Assembly: GCA_019750255.1 (NCBI GenBank)
Contig: JAIEOU010000011.1
Location: 1 to 38,638 of the forward strand
Length of the DNA: 38,638 nt
Reading direction: 5' to 3'
DNA from: Patescibacteria group bacterium
GTDB taxonomy: Bacteria; Patescibacteriota; Minisyncoccia; Phycocordibacterales; UBA918
A program made the translations under genes and the position numbers. Below the pieces are notes generated by a model. The model was not told the origin of the DNA. It saw only the letters and a list, made by a program, of their open reading frames with translations, and did no database searches. Position 1 is the first letter of the stretch; each line of letters starts with the position of its first letter. Below are positions 28,530-37,755 of the stretch, piece by piece.

Positions 28530-28580
28530 AGGGAAAGTATAACAGAAGCGCCATATACAAGAATGGAATTGGGCGGCCAG

Positions 28581-29411
28581 TTAAAGCGTAGTTTGAAGAC
28601 TCGACAGCAAGCTAACCGGAGCACCAGAGAAACAATGCAGTATATGCTCACGCTCGGTAGAGAGGAAGTAGCGGTACATGCCCCCCACCATAATCCCCCC
28701 ACACGCATCCGTTTTAGCATATGCATTCACGCCGTAAATTGGAAAGCCATCGAGCGCATAGCCAACAAGCGTTTCACTGCCAAACACAGTATATAGCGCT
28801 ACCTCATTGTTACGAATGAGTGATCCGTCGGTCGCTATCCCCACCACGTCTTGAGGTAAGCACGCCGGTGAAGGAAATGGACTAGTGCGAAGTGGCAGTT
28901 GCGCGAGGATACTATCAGTAGAGACAGGCGGCAGCGCTATCGTTCCAGTACTCATGTCTGTTGGTGTAACGGGAACCACTGACACACCCTCACGATAGAC
29001 GATGCGTGCACCCTCTACTTCTTTAAACTGCGCTCCCGCAAAACCAGCCCACACTACGTCCTCATAGCCTGCACACAGGAGCGGTGCATCTTCAACTTCC
29101 GCGACCTCTTCCTCACCTCCAGCCGTGGATTGAACGGGATCAGGAGTTACACTTGCTACCACCACCCCACCGAGTGCCGCTACTTTTGCTTTCATGCTGG
29201 CTAGGAGCGAGGGTCGATCCGGCTCTGGGGCGCTTACCACTACTGCTTCGTGTCCCTCTACCGGCGATGGTAGCTCGTCAGGCATTGATAACAACACCAT
29301 TCCCGTCTGGCCACTAGGCAGTGAAAGATCCTGAACGATAGTCGCACTGATACCTACCACTAAAAATAGTACCGTTAGGGCAAAGAGAAAAAAGTCACGT
29401 GTGCGGATCAT
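28581..29411 (-). CDS. YHYH-domain-like secreted/anchored protein
   Basis: LVGYALDGFPIYGVNAYAKTDACGGIMVGGMYRYFLSTEREHILHCFSGAP; N-terminal TM. Confidence 0.55.
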   Translation of the reverse strand: MIRTRDFFLFALTVLFLVVGISATIVQDLSLPSGQTGMVLLSMPDELPSPVEGHEAVVVSAPEPDRPSLLASMKAKVAALGGVVVASVTPDPVQSTAGGEEEVAEVEDAPLLCAGYEDVVWAGFAGAQFKEVEGARIVYREGVSVVPVTPTDMSTGTIALPPVSTDSILAQLPLRTSPFPSPACLPQDVVGIATDGSLIRNNEVALYTVFGSETLVGYALDGFPIYGVNAYAKTDACGGIMVGGMYRYFLSTEREHILHCFSGAPVSLLSSLQTTL

Positions 29412-29433
29412 AAGGTATATACATAATAGCAAA

Positions 29434-29457
29434 GGGCGGCGAGCAATGCTCGCCGCT
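29434..29457 (-). terminator. Hairpin terminator downstream of small acidic ORF
   Basis: GCGGCGAGC-aat-GCTCGCCGC perfect; minus strand continues CCCTTTGC. Confidence 0.6.
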
Positions 29458-29473
29458 CTTCCCCAGAGAAAGC

Positions 29474-29590
29474 TTATTCAGCTCCTTCTTCTTCCTCTTC
29501 GTCAGCCGCCTCAACAGCCTCCTCAACTGCTTCTGCATCTGCTTCCCCGTCTACTACTTCTTCTTCTTCACCATCAAAGAAATGAATCAT
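29474..29590 (-). CDS. Small acidic protein (38 aa)
   Basis: MIHFFDGEEEEVVDGEADAEAVEEAVEAADEEEEEGAE*; not in ORF track (below length cutoff); followed by terminator. Confidence 0.5.
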   Translation of the reverse strand: MIHFFDGEEEEVVDGEADAEAVEEAVEAADEEEEEGAE

Positions 29591-29709
29591 AAATTTAAAT
29601 TATTGGCTGCCAATCAAGCGTCGGGCAAGAGTATACACTAGCCTGAAAGACAATCGCAACTATACCACAAAAGCGCTAATACGGCTAAATCCAACGTGTA
29701 CAGTACGGT

Positions 29710-30396
29710 TTATAGCCCGAAACGAACAGCGGCGGGGGGTGTGGCTACCTCGTCAGTCGTGCTAGCCATACCGTAGCTCGGGTCTACAGCGCGAGCGATT
29801 TGCTCGTAAAAATCCTCGTAGGTTTCAATTTCCATACGTACTCCGTTGAGGAAGAAGGTTGGCGTGCCGGTAATCTGCGCTGCCATAGCATCGGCGGCGT
29901 CAGCCTTCACCTCGTCACGCAAAAGTGAAGAGCGCATATGACGACCAAACTGATCAACGTCGAGACCTAACTCGTCAGCGTAGCGCATAAAAAATGCGGT
30001 AGGATTGGGACCTCGACTCCATACTGCCTGTTCAGCAAACAGTTTGTCATGGTACTCAAAGAATTTGCCCTGCTGTCCGGCCGCCTCAGCAGCGCGTGCT
30101 GCAGGCTCAGCAAATGGGTGAATAGCTGTAAGTGGAAAATGCTTGTACTCAAACGCTACATCATCGCCAAATTCGTTAAGCACATCTTGAATAACCGGCT
30201 GGAAGGCATTACACGCTGGGCACTGGAAGTCACTGTATTCAAGAAGCGTGACAGTCGCACCTTCTCCGCCTTTAATATGGCGCGTACCCGTCTCAACTCC
30301 GACATTATTCTTCTCAGCAGCATACCCCGAATACCACACTGACCCGCCGACCAAGACCACTACTATGATCCCGATAATTACCCATGGATTTTTCAT
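29710..30396 (-). CDS. DsbA-family thiol-disulfide oxidoreductase, membrane anchored
   Basis: ORF 228 aa; VTLLEYSDFQCPACNAFQPVI...GTPTFFLNGVRM. Confidence 0.92.
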   Translation of the reverse strand: MKNPWVIIGIIVVVLVGGSVWYSGYAAEKNNVGVETGTRHIKGGEGATVTLLEYSDFQCPACNAFQPVIQDVLNEFGDDVAFEYKHFPLTAIHPFAEPAARAAEAAGQQGKFFEYHDKLFAEQAVWSRGPNPTAFFMRYADELGLDVDQFGRHMRSSLLRDEVKADAADAMAAQITGTPTFFLNGVRMEIETYEDFYEQIARAVDPSYGMASTTDEVATPPAAVRFGL

Positions 30397-30437
30397 ATGT
30401 TGACCAGTGTAACACAGCCACTATGTGGCCTCGTAAG

Positions 30438-30466
30438 TTGCGAAAAGGTATTTTCTGTGGTATATT
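30438..30466 (+). promoter_or_regulatory. Sigma70-like promoter of methyltransferase gene
   Basis: TTGCGA (30438-30443), 17-nt spacer, TATATT (30461-30466). Confidence 0.5.
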
Positions 30467-30476
30467 CATCAGACCT

Positions 30477-31217
30477 ATGGCGATGAAACCAAACTTCGTG
30501 CGAAAGAAAAAGCACCAGCGCCACGGAGCGGCGTTTTGGGATAGTGAATACGCTAATCCTGAACATCTCGCTCTTTCTAACAACCCAAGTGAGGACCTAG
30601 AAAAGTTTACACGCTGGCTCGACCGTGGCGAATACGCCGGAATTCTCACTCAAGATCAAACGGTCGCCGACTTTGGCTGTGGTAACGGCCGACACTTGGT
30701 ATTCCTTGCAAAAACCTTTGGTATGCGTGGGGTAGGTTACGATGTATCCCAAGCGGGTATCGCACAGGCCAAGAAGCTTTCTCAGGGTCTCCCCATTAAG
30801 TACGAAGCGCGCACCATTGCCGGGACCTATCCTTCCCTTCCAGACACCTCCCAATCACTCGCGCTTGATATGATGACATCACACTACTTAACCGCTCCCG
30901 AGCGGACACTCCTTCGTGATGAAATTTTCCGAGTACTGAAGCCAGGGGGCTACTTGTTTATGAAAACCTTTTTACGTGATGGAGACCTCCACAGCGAGCG
31001 CCTACTTAAAGATGTGCCTGGAAAAGAACTAGGCAGTTACATCCACCCCGTTATCGGTGTACCTGAGTATGTCTACACCGAAGAAGAACTAGTGCTATTT
31101 TTACGAGAGCGGTTTTTAGTACAGAAAATCTACCGATCTCATAAGCACTCTTTCAAGGGCCGGGCACGGAAGCGCCGAACTATCACTATCTACGCTCAGA
31201 AAGACCCCTACGCCTAA
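30477..31217 (+). CDS. Class I SAM-dependent methyltransferase
   Basis: VADFGCGNGRHLVFLAKTFGMRGVGYDVS; start at 30477 favoured by promoter position. Confidence 0.85.
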   Translation: MAMKPNFVRKKKHQRHGAAFWDSEYANPEHLALSNNPSEDLEKFTRWLDRGEYAGILTQDQTVADFGCGNGRHLVFLAKTFGMRGVGYDVSQAGIAQAKKLSQGLPIKYEARTIAGTYPSLPDTSQSLALDMMTSHYLTAPERTLLRDEIFRVLKPGGYLFMKTFLRDGDLHSERLLKDVPGKELGSYIHPVIGVPEYVYTEEELVLFLRERFLVQKIYRSHKHSFKGRARKRRTITIYAQKDPYA

Positions 31218-31237
31218 CGTACCTGATATAATTGGGC

Positions 31238-31603
31238 ATGCTTCTTCGCAACCTACGTCGCTTTCCGCACGCTCTTCGCGGTCTCTTCTCTGCTCTCGCT
31301 AATGATTTCAGTTTTAAGACGCAAGTACTAGGGGGCTTACTTTCAGCCGGGCTCGTCATCTGGTTAGCCGCCCCACTCTCACTCACGGAATACCATTTTC
31401 TAGGACTTGGACTCGCACTCATATTTATAACCGAACTACAGAACTCGAGCGTCGAAGCGGCTATGGACCACCTCCATCCGGACAACCATAGCGCCATCGG
31501 GCTCACTAAGGATTTAGCTGCAGCGACAGTATTAATAGCGGGAATTTTCTATGCTGTTACCATCCTGCTAATTCTGCTGCCCCGCTTCCTCTCCATGCAT
31601 TAA
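31238..31603 (+). CDS. dgkA: Diacylglycerol/undecaprenol kinase
   Basis: ALRGLFSALANDFSFKTQ...ITELQNSSVEAAMDHLHPDNHSAIGLTKDLAAATVLI. Confidence 0.88.
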   Translation: MLLRNLRRFPHALRGLFSALANDFSFKTQVLGGLLSAGLVIWLAAPLSLTEYHFLGLGLALIFITELQNSSVEAAMDHLHPDNHSAIGLTKDLAAATVLIAGIFYAVTILLILLPRFLSMH

Positions 31604-32586
31604 ATGAACAGGGCGGCAATCGAAAAGTAGATACAGAGGCTCATGAGTTGGCACACAACCGAGGTAATTGGCTCACTCGCGATTGCGGGGTCGTACCCAC
31701 GACGGTAAAAAAACCAAGGCAAACCAATACCAATGAGCGTTACTAAACATACCGTAATAAATACTGTTAAGCCTAAGACCGTACTTACTACTGGGACTAG
31801 TAACCACCACCAACTAACAACTAAAATTAATAGCCCCAGCACAGCACCCAACATAACATTCACGACAAGTTCTCGCGCAATATAGGTCCGCAGATTAAGC
31901 TGCGCCGCAATCGTTGAGGCACGAATGTACAGCATTTGGGTTTGGGCACTCACCGCATCAGCGATATATATAACTACAGGAATGAACGCAGCGAGCAGCA
32001 ATTGCACACGGAGTGCATCCTCAAACCACCGCACCACAACCGCGGCACCAATTCCGCCAATGAGGCCAATAACGAGCCATGGCAGACGCGAGTATACGTG
32101 CGTCAGTGGACCACCGCCTAAGAGATACCGCTCAGGATCAGGACGCTTGCTCACACCGGCAAAATGCAACACGTCCTCAGTGTGTTCGTGATTAAGTGTA
32201 GAAAGGATTGCGCCCGAGGACACAACGCCGAGAAAACGCTCGTGCGCATCGATGACCGGTACAGCTTTGAGTCCACTGCGCAGCGCCACATGAGCAACCC
32301 GCTCCTGGTCAGTATGCGGCCGTACTGTCACTACCGACTGTGGTGAGAAAGTTTGCAGATGTTCGTGACTTGGTGCCTGGAGCAACTCTCGTATCGACAC
32401 GACCCCGGTAAGGCGGCGCTCACCATTTACCAGATAGAGGTAATTAACCGTATCAAATTGTTCAGCCGAGTGTTGCAAAAGCTGTCGCCCCTCATGAATA
32501 GTAGCATCATCATTAATGGTGGGAACCTTAGTCGTAAGCATTCGGCCAGCCGAATCTTTTGGGTAATGTGAGAGTGCCATACTCAC
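31600..32586 (-). CDS. mgtE: MgtE-type magnesium transporter (CBS pair plus membrane domain)
   Basis: ORF 328 aa; CBS repeats then SRLPWLVIGLIGGIGAAVVVRWFE...FIPVVIYIADAVSAQTQMLYIR. Confidence 0.85.
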   Translation of the reverse strand: MSMALSHYPKDSAGRMLTTKVPTINDDATIHEGRQLLQHSAEQFDTVNYLYLVNGERRLTGVVSIRELLQAPSHEHLQTFSPQSVVTVRPHTDQERVAHVALRSGLKAVPVIDAHERFLGVVSSGAILSTLNHEHTEDVLHFAGVSKRPDPERYLLGGGPLTHVYSRLPWLVIGLIGGIGAAVVVRWFEDALRVQLLLAAFIPVVIYIADAVSAQTQMLYIRASTIAAQLNLRTYIARELVVNVMLGAVLGLLILVVSWWWLLVPVVSTVLGLTVFITVCLVTLIGIGLPWFFYRRGYDPAIASEPITSVVCQLMSLCIYFSIAALFI

Positions 32587-32588
32587 AA

Positions 32589-33326
32589 TTAACGTACCTC
32601 TTCAGTACAGGAAAAACGTTCAGCGCAGGCAGCCTTGTCTGCGGAGTCTGATATCAACACGCACGCGGCACAGGCATCACCCCCACCGGGGACGACAGCG
32701 CCTTCAAAGGTTGTCCCATACTCCATCCCTCCCTCCATAATTGTCGAAAGGTCTCGGAACAATACGTCGCTTGGAGGAACGAACACACTACGGTCTACCC
32801 CAACCCACGGTGTACAATCGTAGGCAATATCATCATTCAGACTAACTGGTTCTTGAGTTTCAAGCTGGGGGCTCGTCGTACCTGAATCCTGTGTGACACT
32901 ACTCTTCATACCCCACGCCTCTCCGTCAATTACCGACCACAGGAACATGGTTCCATCCTTCACAATCATCGAACTTACCACCGGCTCTGCGCCGGACTCA
33001 CGCGGTACCAAAAAGTCACCGCGCAGCGCCCCGCCGCTGATAAAAATCGTTCCCTCAGTTTCATCCACACTACCCGAGGCAACAGCATCGCTATTGTCTT
33101 GAATGCGACATTCAAAGTCACGCCCCAGCGCTAAGAGCGTCGTCATGGCTGCCCGACCAGAAATAGGATCGTTCGCTCCGGGTTGGCGATTAAGACTGTC
33201 AGCTGGCAGCGAAGGTGACAGACCATCTGGTACTACCGGTACCGACGTACGGCCGAGTTGCCAGAAAAAAATTCCACTCGCAATGCCGAGCACCGCCACC
33301 ACACCCACAATTAGCTTACTATTCAT
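32589..33326 (-). CDS. Hypothetical anchored protein
   Basis: ORF 245 aa with N-terminal TM; FECRIQDNSDAVASGSV...GTIFISGGALRGDF. Confidence 0.55.
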   Translation of the reverse strand: MNSKLIVGVVAVLGIASGIFFWQLGRTSVPVVPDGLSPSLPADSLNRQPGANDPISGRAAMTTLLALGRDFECRIQDNSDAVASGSVDETEGTIFISGGALRGDFLVPRESGAEPVVSSMIVKDGTMFLWSVIDGEAWGMKSSVTQDSGTTSPQLETQEPVSLNDDIAYDCTPWVGVDRSVFVPPSDVLFRDLSTIMEGGMEYGTTFEGAVVPGGGDACAACVLISDSADKAACAERFSCTEEVR

Positions 33327-33406
33327 ATGATTGTGACTACCTTAACGGCGCTGCTAATTGTACTAAGCATAGCAGGTTTTTTATTCGCTCAGGTAACGGT
33401 TCTGCA

Positions 33407-33898
33407 CTATGCTGCAAATTCCCCACGCTCTGGGGCCACCAAGACCGCATAATCACTTGCGCGCATGGCCACTGAAAACCGCTTATCACCGGCGTTAAAA
33501 ACAATTTTCTCATTCAAGAGAAGTGACTCGTCAGCATACACCGGTAGTCCAAAAAGGGTACCAAAGGGCGGAACACCACCAGGCTGTACCCCACCAGTGA
33601 TTTCCGCCACCTCAGCTTCAGTGGCAAATCTTAGGTCGGTAAAGCCAAACAACGCCTTTACCTTCTCGCTCGCAAAGCGCTGTCCGCCTGGCAGCACAAA
33701 CATAACAAAATGTTTGCCACGCACGGGGTGCTTAGCACGCACAATCAGAGCTTTGGCTCCCTGATTAATCGAATAGCCGGGACGAAGCGCGGCCGCCTCT
33801 TCACTCGTACGCACCGGTTCATGCTCAAAGGTTTCGTACCACACCCCCGCATCATCAAGCACTTCCCGGATTTTTGCTACGACTGGGTGATAGTCCAT
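33407..33898 (-). CDS. YbaK/EbsC-family aminoacyl-tRNA deacylase-like
   Basis: ORF 163 aa; GVWYETFEHEPVRTSEEAA...GAKALIVRA. Confidence 0.85.
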   Translation of the reverse strand: MDYHPVVAKIREVLDDAGVWYETFEHEPVRTSEEAAALRPGYSINQGAKALIVRAKHPVRGKHFVMFVLPGGQRFASEKVKALFGFTDLRFATEAEVAEITGGVQPGGVPPFGTLFGLPVYADESLLLNEKIVFNAGDKRFSVAMRASDYAVLVAPERGEFAA

Positions 33899-33907
33899 GA
33901 ACGTATG

Positions 33908-35581
33908 TTACGACTTCTTTTGTATCACCGCAATTGCGTCCTCAACCTTCTTGGTAAGGCGCCCAGCGCTCGCGAGTGCGGCAATGACTGGAAAGAGCAC
34001 TAAACGCTCCCGCACCTGTCCACTCATCGATGAAAGGTAGACGGTCTTCCCGGCAGCTTCTAGTGCCAAAATTCCCTCCGCCGACATTTCTTCACCTTCG
34101 TAGTCAACCGAGAAAAGATTACGGAGACGAATAACCACAACCGGCGTCGCAGCCTGTGCCAGTGTTCGGAAATTGGCCGCATGCCGAGAACTATCGATGT
34201 AGCCGAGAAACCCAGCCACGCTATATGTCACAAAGGTATAGGTTTCATTTGGCACGAGACCCAGCACCTTGGCATTACGTTCGTCACGCTTACTTCCGTC
34301 TGCAAAATTGTACATAACATCAAAGTAGCCCCGACTCACCCGGTCAGCAAACAAAAGTAGTGCCACCACTGCCCCCACCACCACTGCCACCCCAGCATCT
34401 TCAAACACCGTAACAAGCAACACTAAGATGGCCACAAAGAAACTTTCCTTCTCCCGTCTCCAAAACTCTTTAAATTGATGGACCTCAATGAGACCAAGAG
34501 CAGTGTTAGCAAGGATGGCCGCAATCACTGCCATTGGAATGTACGAGAAAAATGGCAGTGCAATGACGGCAATCACGGCGGTAATCACAGCCGCAATAAC
34601 CGCTGCGGTTTTATGAGTCGCTCCGGCCTTAATGTTTGCACCAGTGCGAATAAAGACACCAGTAGCCGGAAGACCTCCCATCGAGCCGGATCCAAGGTTG
34701 GCCAAGGCCAGTCCCAATAACTCTTTTCGACTAGAAAACTGGGTCTTCGTCAGCTTATCAGCAATCTGTGCCGTAATAAGAGTTTCAAGGACCGCAATCA
34801 GCGCAATTGTACCTGCCGCCCCCACCACCCAGCGCAGCTGTTCGGTGTTACCTACCACCTCCGCGTAGGTATCCCACGGCACACTCATCATCAGCGCTCC
34901 CGAAAAGGCACCGAATTTATCACCGAGGGTAGTGAGGCCGATCTGTATGTATCCATACGTATCAAGTACTCCTACACCAATTCCTACGAGCGCCGCTGGA
35001 ATAACTGCTGGTATGAGCTTTACATAGCGCTTCCAAGCTAGTATGCCCACAATAAAAAGCACGAAGATACCAAAGGTCGGCGTGTGTACATCAGTAAAAT
35101 GCTGCACAAAGAGCTCAATGTCTCCGGTAAAGTGGCCCGTACGCTTCAGCGAAGAAAGTCCAGTAGCATCAAACAGCTGCGAGGCCGCAATCAAAAATGC
35201 TACACCCCCAGCAAACCCGTACATGACACTCGATGGAATGTAGTACAAAAACCGGTCAGCCCGCAACAACCAAATGAGAAAAATAATGACACCCGTAGCT
35301 AGGGCCAAAAGTGGCAATACAGCCGCCCCAAGACCAAGCGGCGCAGCGAGCGTCGCAGCAAACAGCACGGTCGTGAGGGCACCGGCCGCTCCGACAATAT
35401 TGTAATTACTACCGCCAAAAAACCCCGCAATAAGCGTAGCCCACACTCCTGTAATAATGCCCGGCACGGGCCCCGCCCCGGATGCCACCGACAGCGCAAT
35501 TGAAAGTGGTACGGAAATAAGCGCGACCGTAAGGCCAGCTTTCCAGTTTTCTTGTAGCCGTGTGGTAAGTTGTGTCTTCAT
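33908..35581 (-). CDS. SulP-family inorganic anion transporter
   Basis: SulP fold: AGLTVALISVPLSIALSVASGAGPVPGIITGVWATLIAGFFGGSNYNIVGAAGALT; C-terminal STAS-like; start MKTQLTTRL at 35581. Confidence 0.92.
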   Translation of the reverse strand: MKTQLTTRLQENWKAGLTVALISVPLSIALSVASGAGPVPGIITGVWATLIAGFFGGSNYNIVGAAGALTTVLFAATLAAPLGLGAAVLPLLALATGVIIFLIWLLRADRFLYYIPSSVMYGFAGGVAFLIAASQLFDATGLSSLKRTGHFTGDIELFVQHFTDVHTPTFGIFVLFIVGILAWKRYVKLIPAVIPAALVGIGVGVLDTYGYIQIGLTTLGDKFGAFSGALMMSVPWDTYAEVVGNTEQLRWVVGAAGTIALIAVLETLITAQIADKLTKTQFSSRKELLGLALANLGSGSMGGLPATGVFIRTGANIKAGATHKTAAVIAAVITAVIAVIALPFFSYIPMAVIAAILANTALGLIEVHQFKEFWRREKESFFVAILVLLVTVFEDAGVAVVVGAVVALLLFADRVSRGYFDVMYNFADGSKRDERNAKVLGLVPNETYTFVTYSVAGFLGYIDSSRHAANFRTLAQAATPVVVIRLRNLFSVDYEGEEMSAEGILALEAAGKTVYLSSMSGQVRERLVLFPVIAALASAGRLTKKVEDAIAVIQKKS

Positions 35582-35641
35582 AACTTCGTAAACTATCCTC
35601 AATAAAAAATAAACCTCTCTCGCTTCAGTATGAAAAAGTGT

Positions 35642-35677
35642 CTGCTCACCCAAGGTACAATGACCTTAGGTGAGCAG
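35642..35677 (-). terminator. Intercistronic hairpin with T-rich tail (attenuator/terminator candidate)
   Basis: CTGCTCACC-c-AAGGT-acaatg-ACCTT-a-GGTGAGCAG; minus strand continues ACACTTTTT. Confidence 0.65.
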
Positions 35678-35695
35678 TACACACTCTTCGCCTAC

Positions 35696-36130
35696 TCAGG
35701 CTGCAATGGCTGGATCACAACGCAGTCGCAGCCGATGTAAACGAGTCAAGCCTTTAATGCAATGATGGTCATGCATCACCACAATGGGCAAATGCACTCC
35801 TGCAGCACGGAGCCTAGCAATAAAGGCCTCCACGTACCGCTGCACCTCCGCTTCGGTAAACCCAATGAGAGCTTGAACCGCGCAGTGCTCATGGGTGACA
35901 ATCTCGATTGAAACCGGCTTGCGGGCCGTTATCAATAACTTAATCTTTCCTATAAAGATAGATTGCCTGGTCTCGACACTGACGCCGCTACTGCACGGAC
36001 ACAATGGATCAAGTATTCCTCCCGGAACACTGATAGTTGGCGCAGGTGTTGGATGCAGCGGTTCAGATCGTTCGTCCGAGCATCTGATTACCAACCGCAC
36101 TCCTTCTCCGCCTTCGGCAACGTAAGCCAT
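35696..36130 (-). CDS. Small beta-carbonic-anhydrase-like protein
   Basis: Start MAYVAEGG at 36130; LVIRCSDERSE ... SIEIVTHEHCAVQAL (CxDxR and HxxC Zn-site pattern). Confidence 0.6.
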   Translation of the reverse strand: MAYVAEGGEGVRLVIRCSDERSEPLHPTPAPTISVPGGILDPLCPCSSGVSVETRQSIFIGKIKLLITARKPVSIEIVTHEHCAVQALIGFTEAEVQRYVEAFIARLRAAGVHLPIVVMHDHHCIKGLTRLHRLRLRCDPAIAA

Positions 36131-36340
36131 AAAACCCCCTCTGTTTTTGTTTGAACACCGCACACTCTCTGGCACCGAAACGATGATGTAATGACACCAT
36201 CCCCCCAAAGCGAGAGAAAACGCTAAGAACTATGAAGCAGGAATTGTACCCAGTGGCCAAGATTCCAAACTTGCCGCCAACAAACATACGCCTGTAGTAC
36301 GTACTTGTAAAGAGAGTTATGCACCCACCTGTCACAAGGT

Positions 36341-36377
36341 AAAAAAAATGGCCGCAGGCAAAGCCTGCGGCCATTTT
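36341..36377. terminator. Strong bidirectional terminator
   Basis: AAAAAATGGCCGCAGGC-aaa-GCCTGCGGCCATTTTTT perfect 17-bp arms. Confidence 0.9.
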
Positions 36378-36389
36378 TTCTATATAATC

Positions 36390-37445
36390 TTACAGTTCAT
36401 CTTCTGCGTCCTCGATCAAGCTTTCTGCGTCATCGAGGTAATCCTCAGCGTCACTATCCTCACCATCATCGAGCGCATCCTCGGCGTCATCAAGAGCATC
36501 TTCCGCCTCGTCGAGATAGTCTTCAGCATCGCCTACCTCTTCATCGTTATCAATCGCTTCCTCAACCTCATCACGCACATCATCAAGTTCATCACGTAAA
36601 TCATCAAGTCTATCTTCCAGATCCTCTGAATCCTCACCCTCATCGTCCTCGTCAGAACGTTCGCGCTTCCCAATAGCATCAACCGCCTCTGCAATCAGTG
36701 GAAGCGCTCGCTTTGTAACAACCAGTACCCGATCGTAATCATTGTCATCAAATAAATCCTCAGCCTGACTTAACATATCGGCAACCTCATCGAGAAGCTC
36801 TTCGGCAACATCGACACGCTCGCCGTCTTCGTCGGCTTCGGCAATCTCCTCTTCGGCCGCCACGAAGGCATCGTCAGCCTCGTTTAAAGCCGCCTCTGCC
36901 CGCTCGGCTTTCGAACCGGCTGCTGATGTTGGCGCAGCGACTGGCTTTAGACTGTCAGTAGCTGGCTTTTTCCCCTCCAAAGCAGCCACGCGTGCCTCGA
37001 GACTAACGAGACGCTTGAGGAGAGCCTGGAGCAAATCTGGCGCAGGCAGAGTTCCTGCAGACGGTGTGGTGACACCAAGCACTTCTCCGGACGGACTCGC
37101 GTCACCAGTTCTATACAACGCGCGAGAGAGCGGTCCAAAAGTGCCGCTCGCCGGGGAGATTCCCTTGGCTGCTTGCCACTTCTTTACTGCCGCTTCGGTA
37201 AGCACCTTGTACTCACCAGTCTCGTTTCCTGGTGAACCGGCCCCCGTGTCAGCAATCTTGAAACCATTTCCGTTTAGATAAACTTGCAAACATTTTACGT
37301 CTTCACCAGTAACACCCAACTGTAGATCTCGAGTAAAAGTACACGTAGCAGCCTGCGACACGAGTGGTACTACTAAAACAACACTGGCAATACATCCTAC
37401 TAATAATGCGATAAAAGCGCCCCAGCTATGGTTAATCATTTTCAT
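36390..37445 (-). CDS. Secreted peptidoglycan-binding domain protein with long acidic repeat tail
   Basis: ORF 351 aa; signal peptide, LQLGVTGEDVKCLQVYLNGNGF...TEAAVKKWQAAKGISPASGTFGPLSRALY; Asp/Glu-rich coiled tail. Confidence 0.75.
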   Translation of the reverse strand: MKMINHSWGAFIALLVGCIASVVLVVPLVSQAATCTFTRDLQLGVTGEDVKCLQVYLNGNGFKIADTGAGSPGNETGEYKVLTEAAVKKWQAAKGISPASGTFGPLSRALYRTGDASPSGEVLGVTTPSAGTLPAPDLLQALLKRLVSLEARVAALEGKKPATDSLKPVAAPTSAAGSKAERAEAALNEADDAFVAAEEEIAEADEDGERVDVAEELLDEVADMLSQAEDLFDDNDYDRVLVVTKRALPLIAEAVDAIGKRERSDEDDEGEDSEDLEDRLDDLRDELDDVRDEVEEAIDNDEEVGDAEDYLDEAEDALDDAEDALDDGEDSDAEDYLDDAESLIEDAEDEL

Positions 37446-37505
37446 ATGTTCGTAGTATACCTTACCGGCAAAAAAGCCCGGCTGTGGATTACGCGAACAG
37501 TATTG

Positions 37506-37646
37506 CTAACCTTTCCCTGAATTCTTCACTACTTTAGTGCCTCGATTTTTAACCACTCCCTCCATGCGTGACGCCGTCCGACGTGGCTGCTGCTGATTAC
37601 CACTAGTTCGGTTTGGATGTCCGGGTTGTGAAAAATCTTTTTTCAT
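37506..37646 (-). CDS. Small basic protein (46 aa)
   Basis: MKKDFSQPGHPNRTSGNQQQPRRTASRMEGVVKNRGTKVVKNSGKG*; below ORF-track cutoff. Confidence 0.4.
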   Translation of the reverse strand: MKKDFSQPGHPNRTSGNQQQPRRTASRMEGVVKNRGTKVVKNSGKG

Positions 37647-37755
37647 ACTAATTATTGTACGCCTATATCACCCACGCACAACCACTATCGGTGCTCGGAC
37701 GAGCTGTGGTCTTGATTACAAAACGAGCACCTTACCTGCTATACTTGCACCTACC

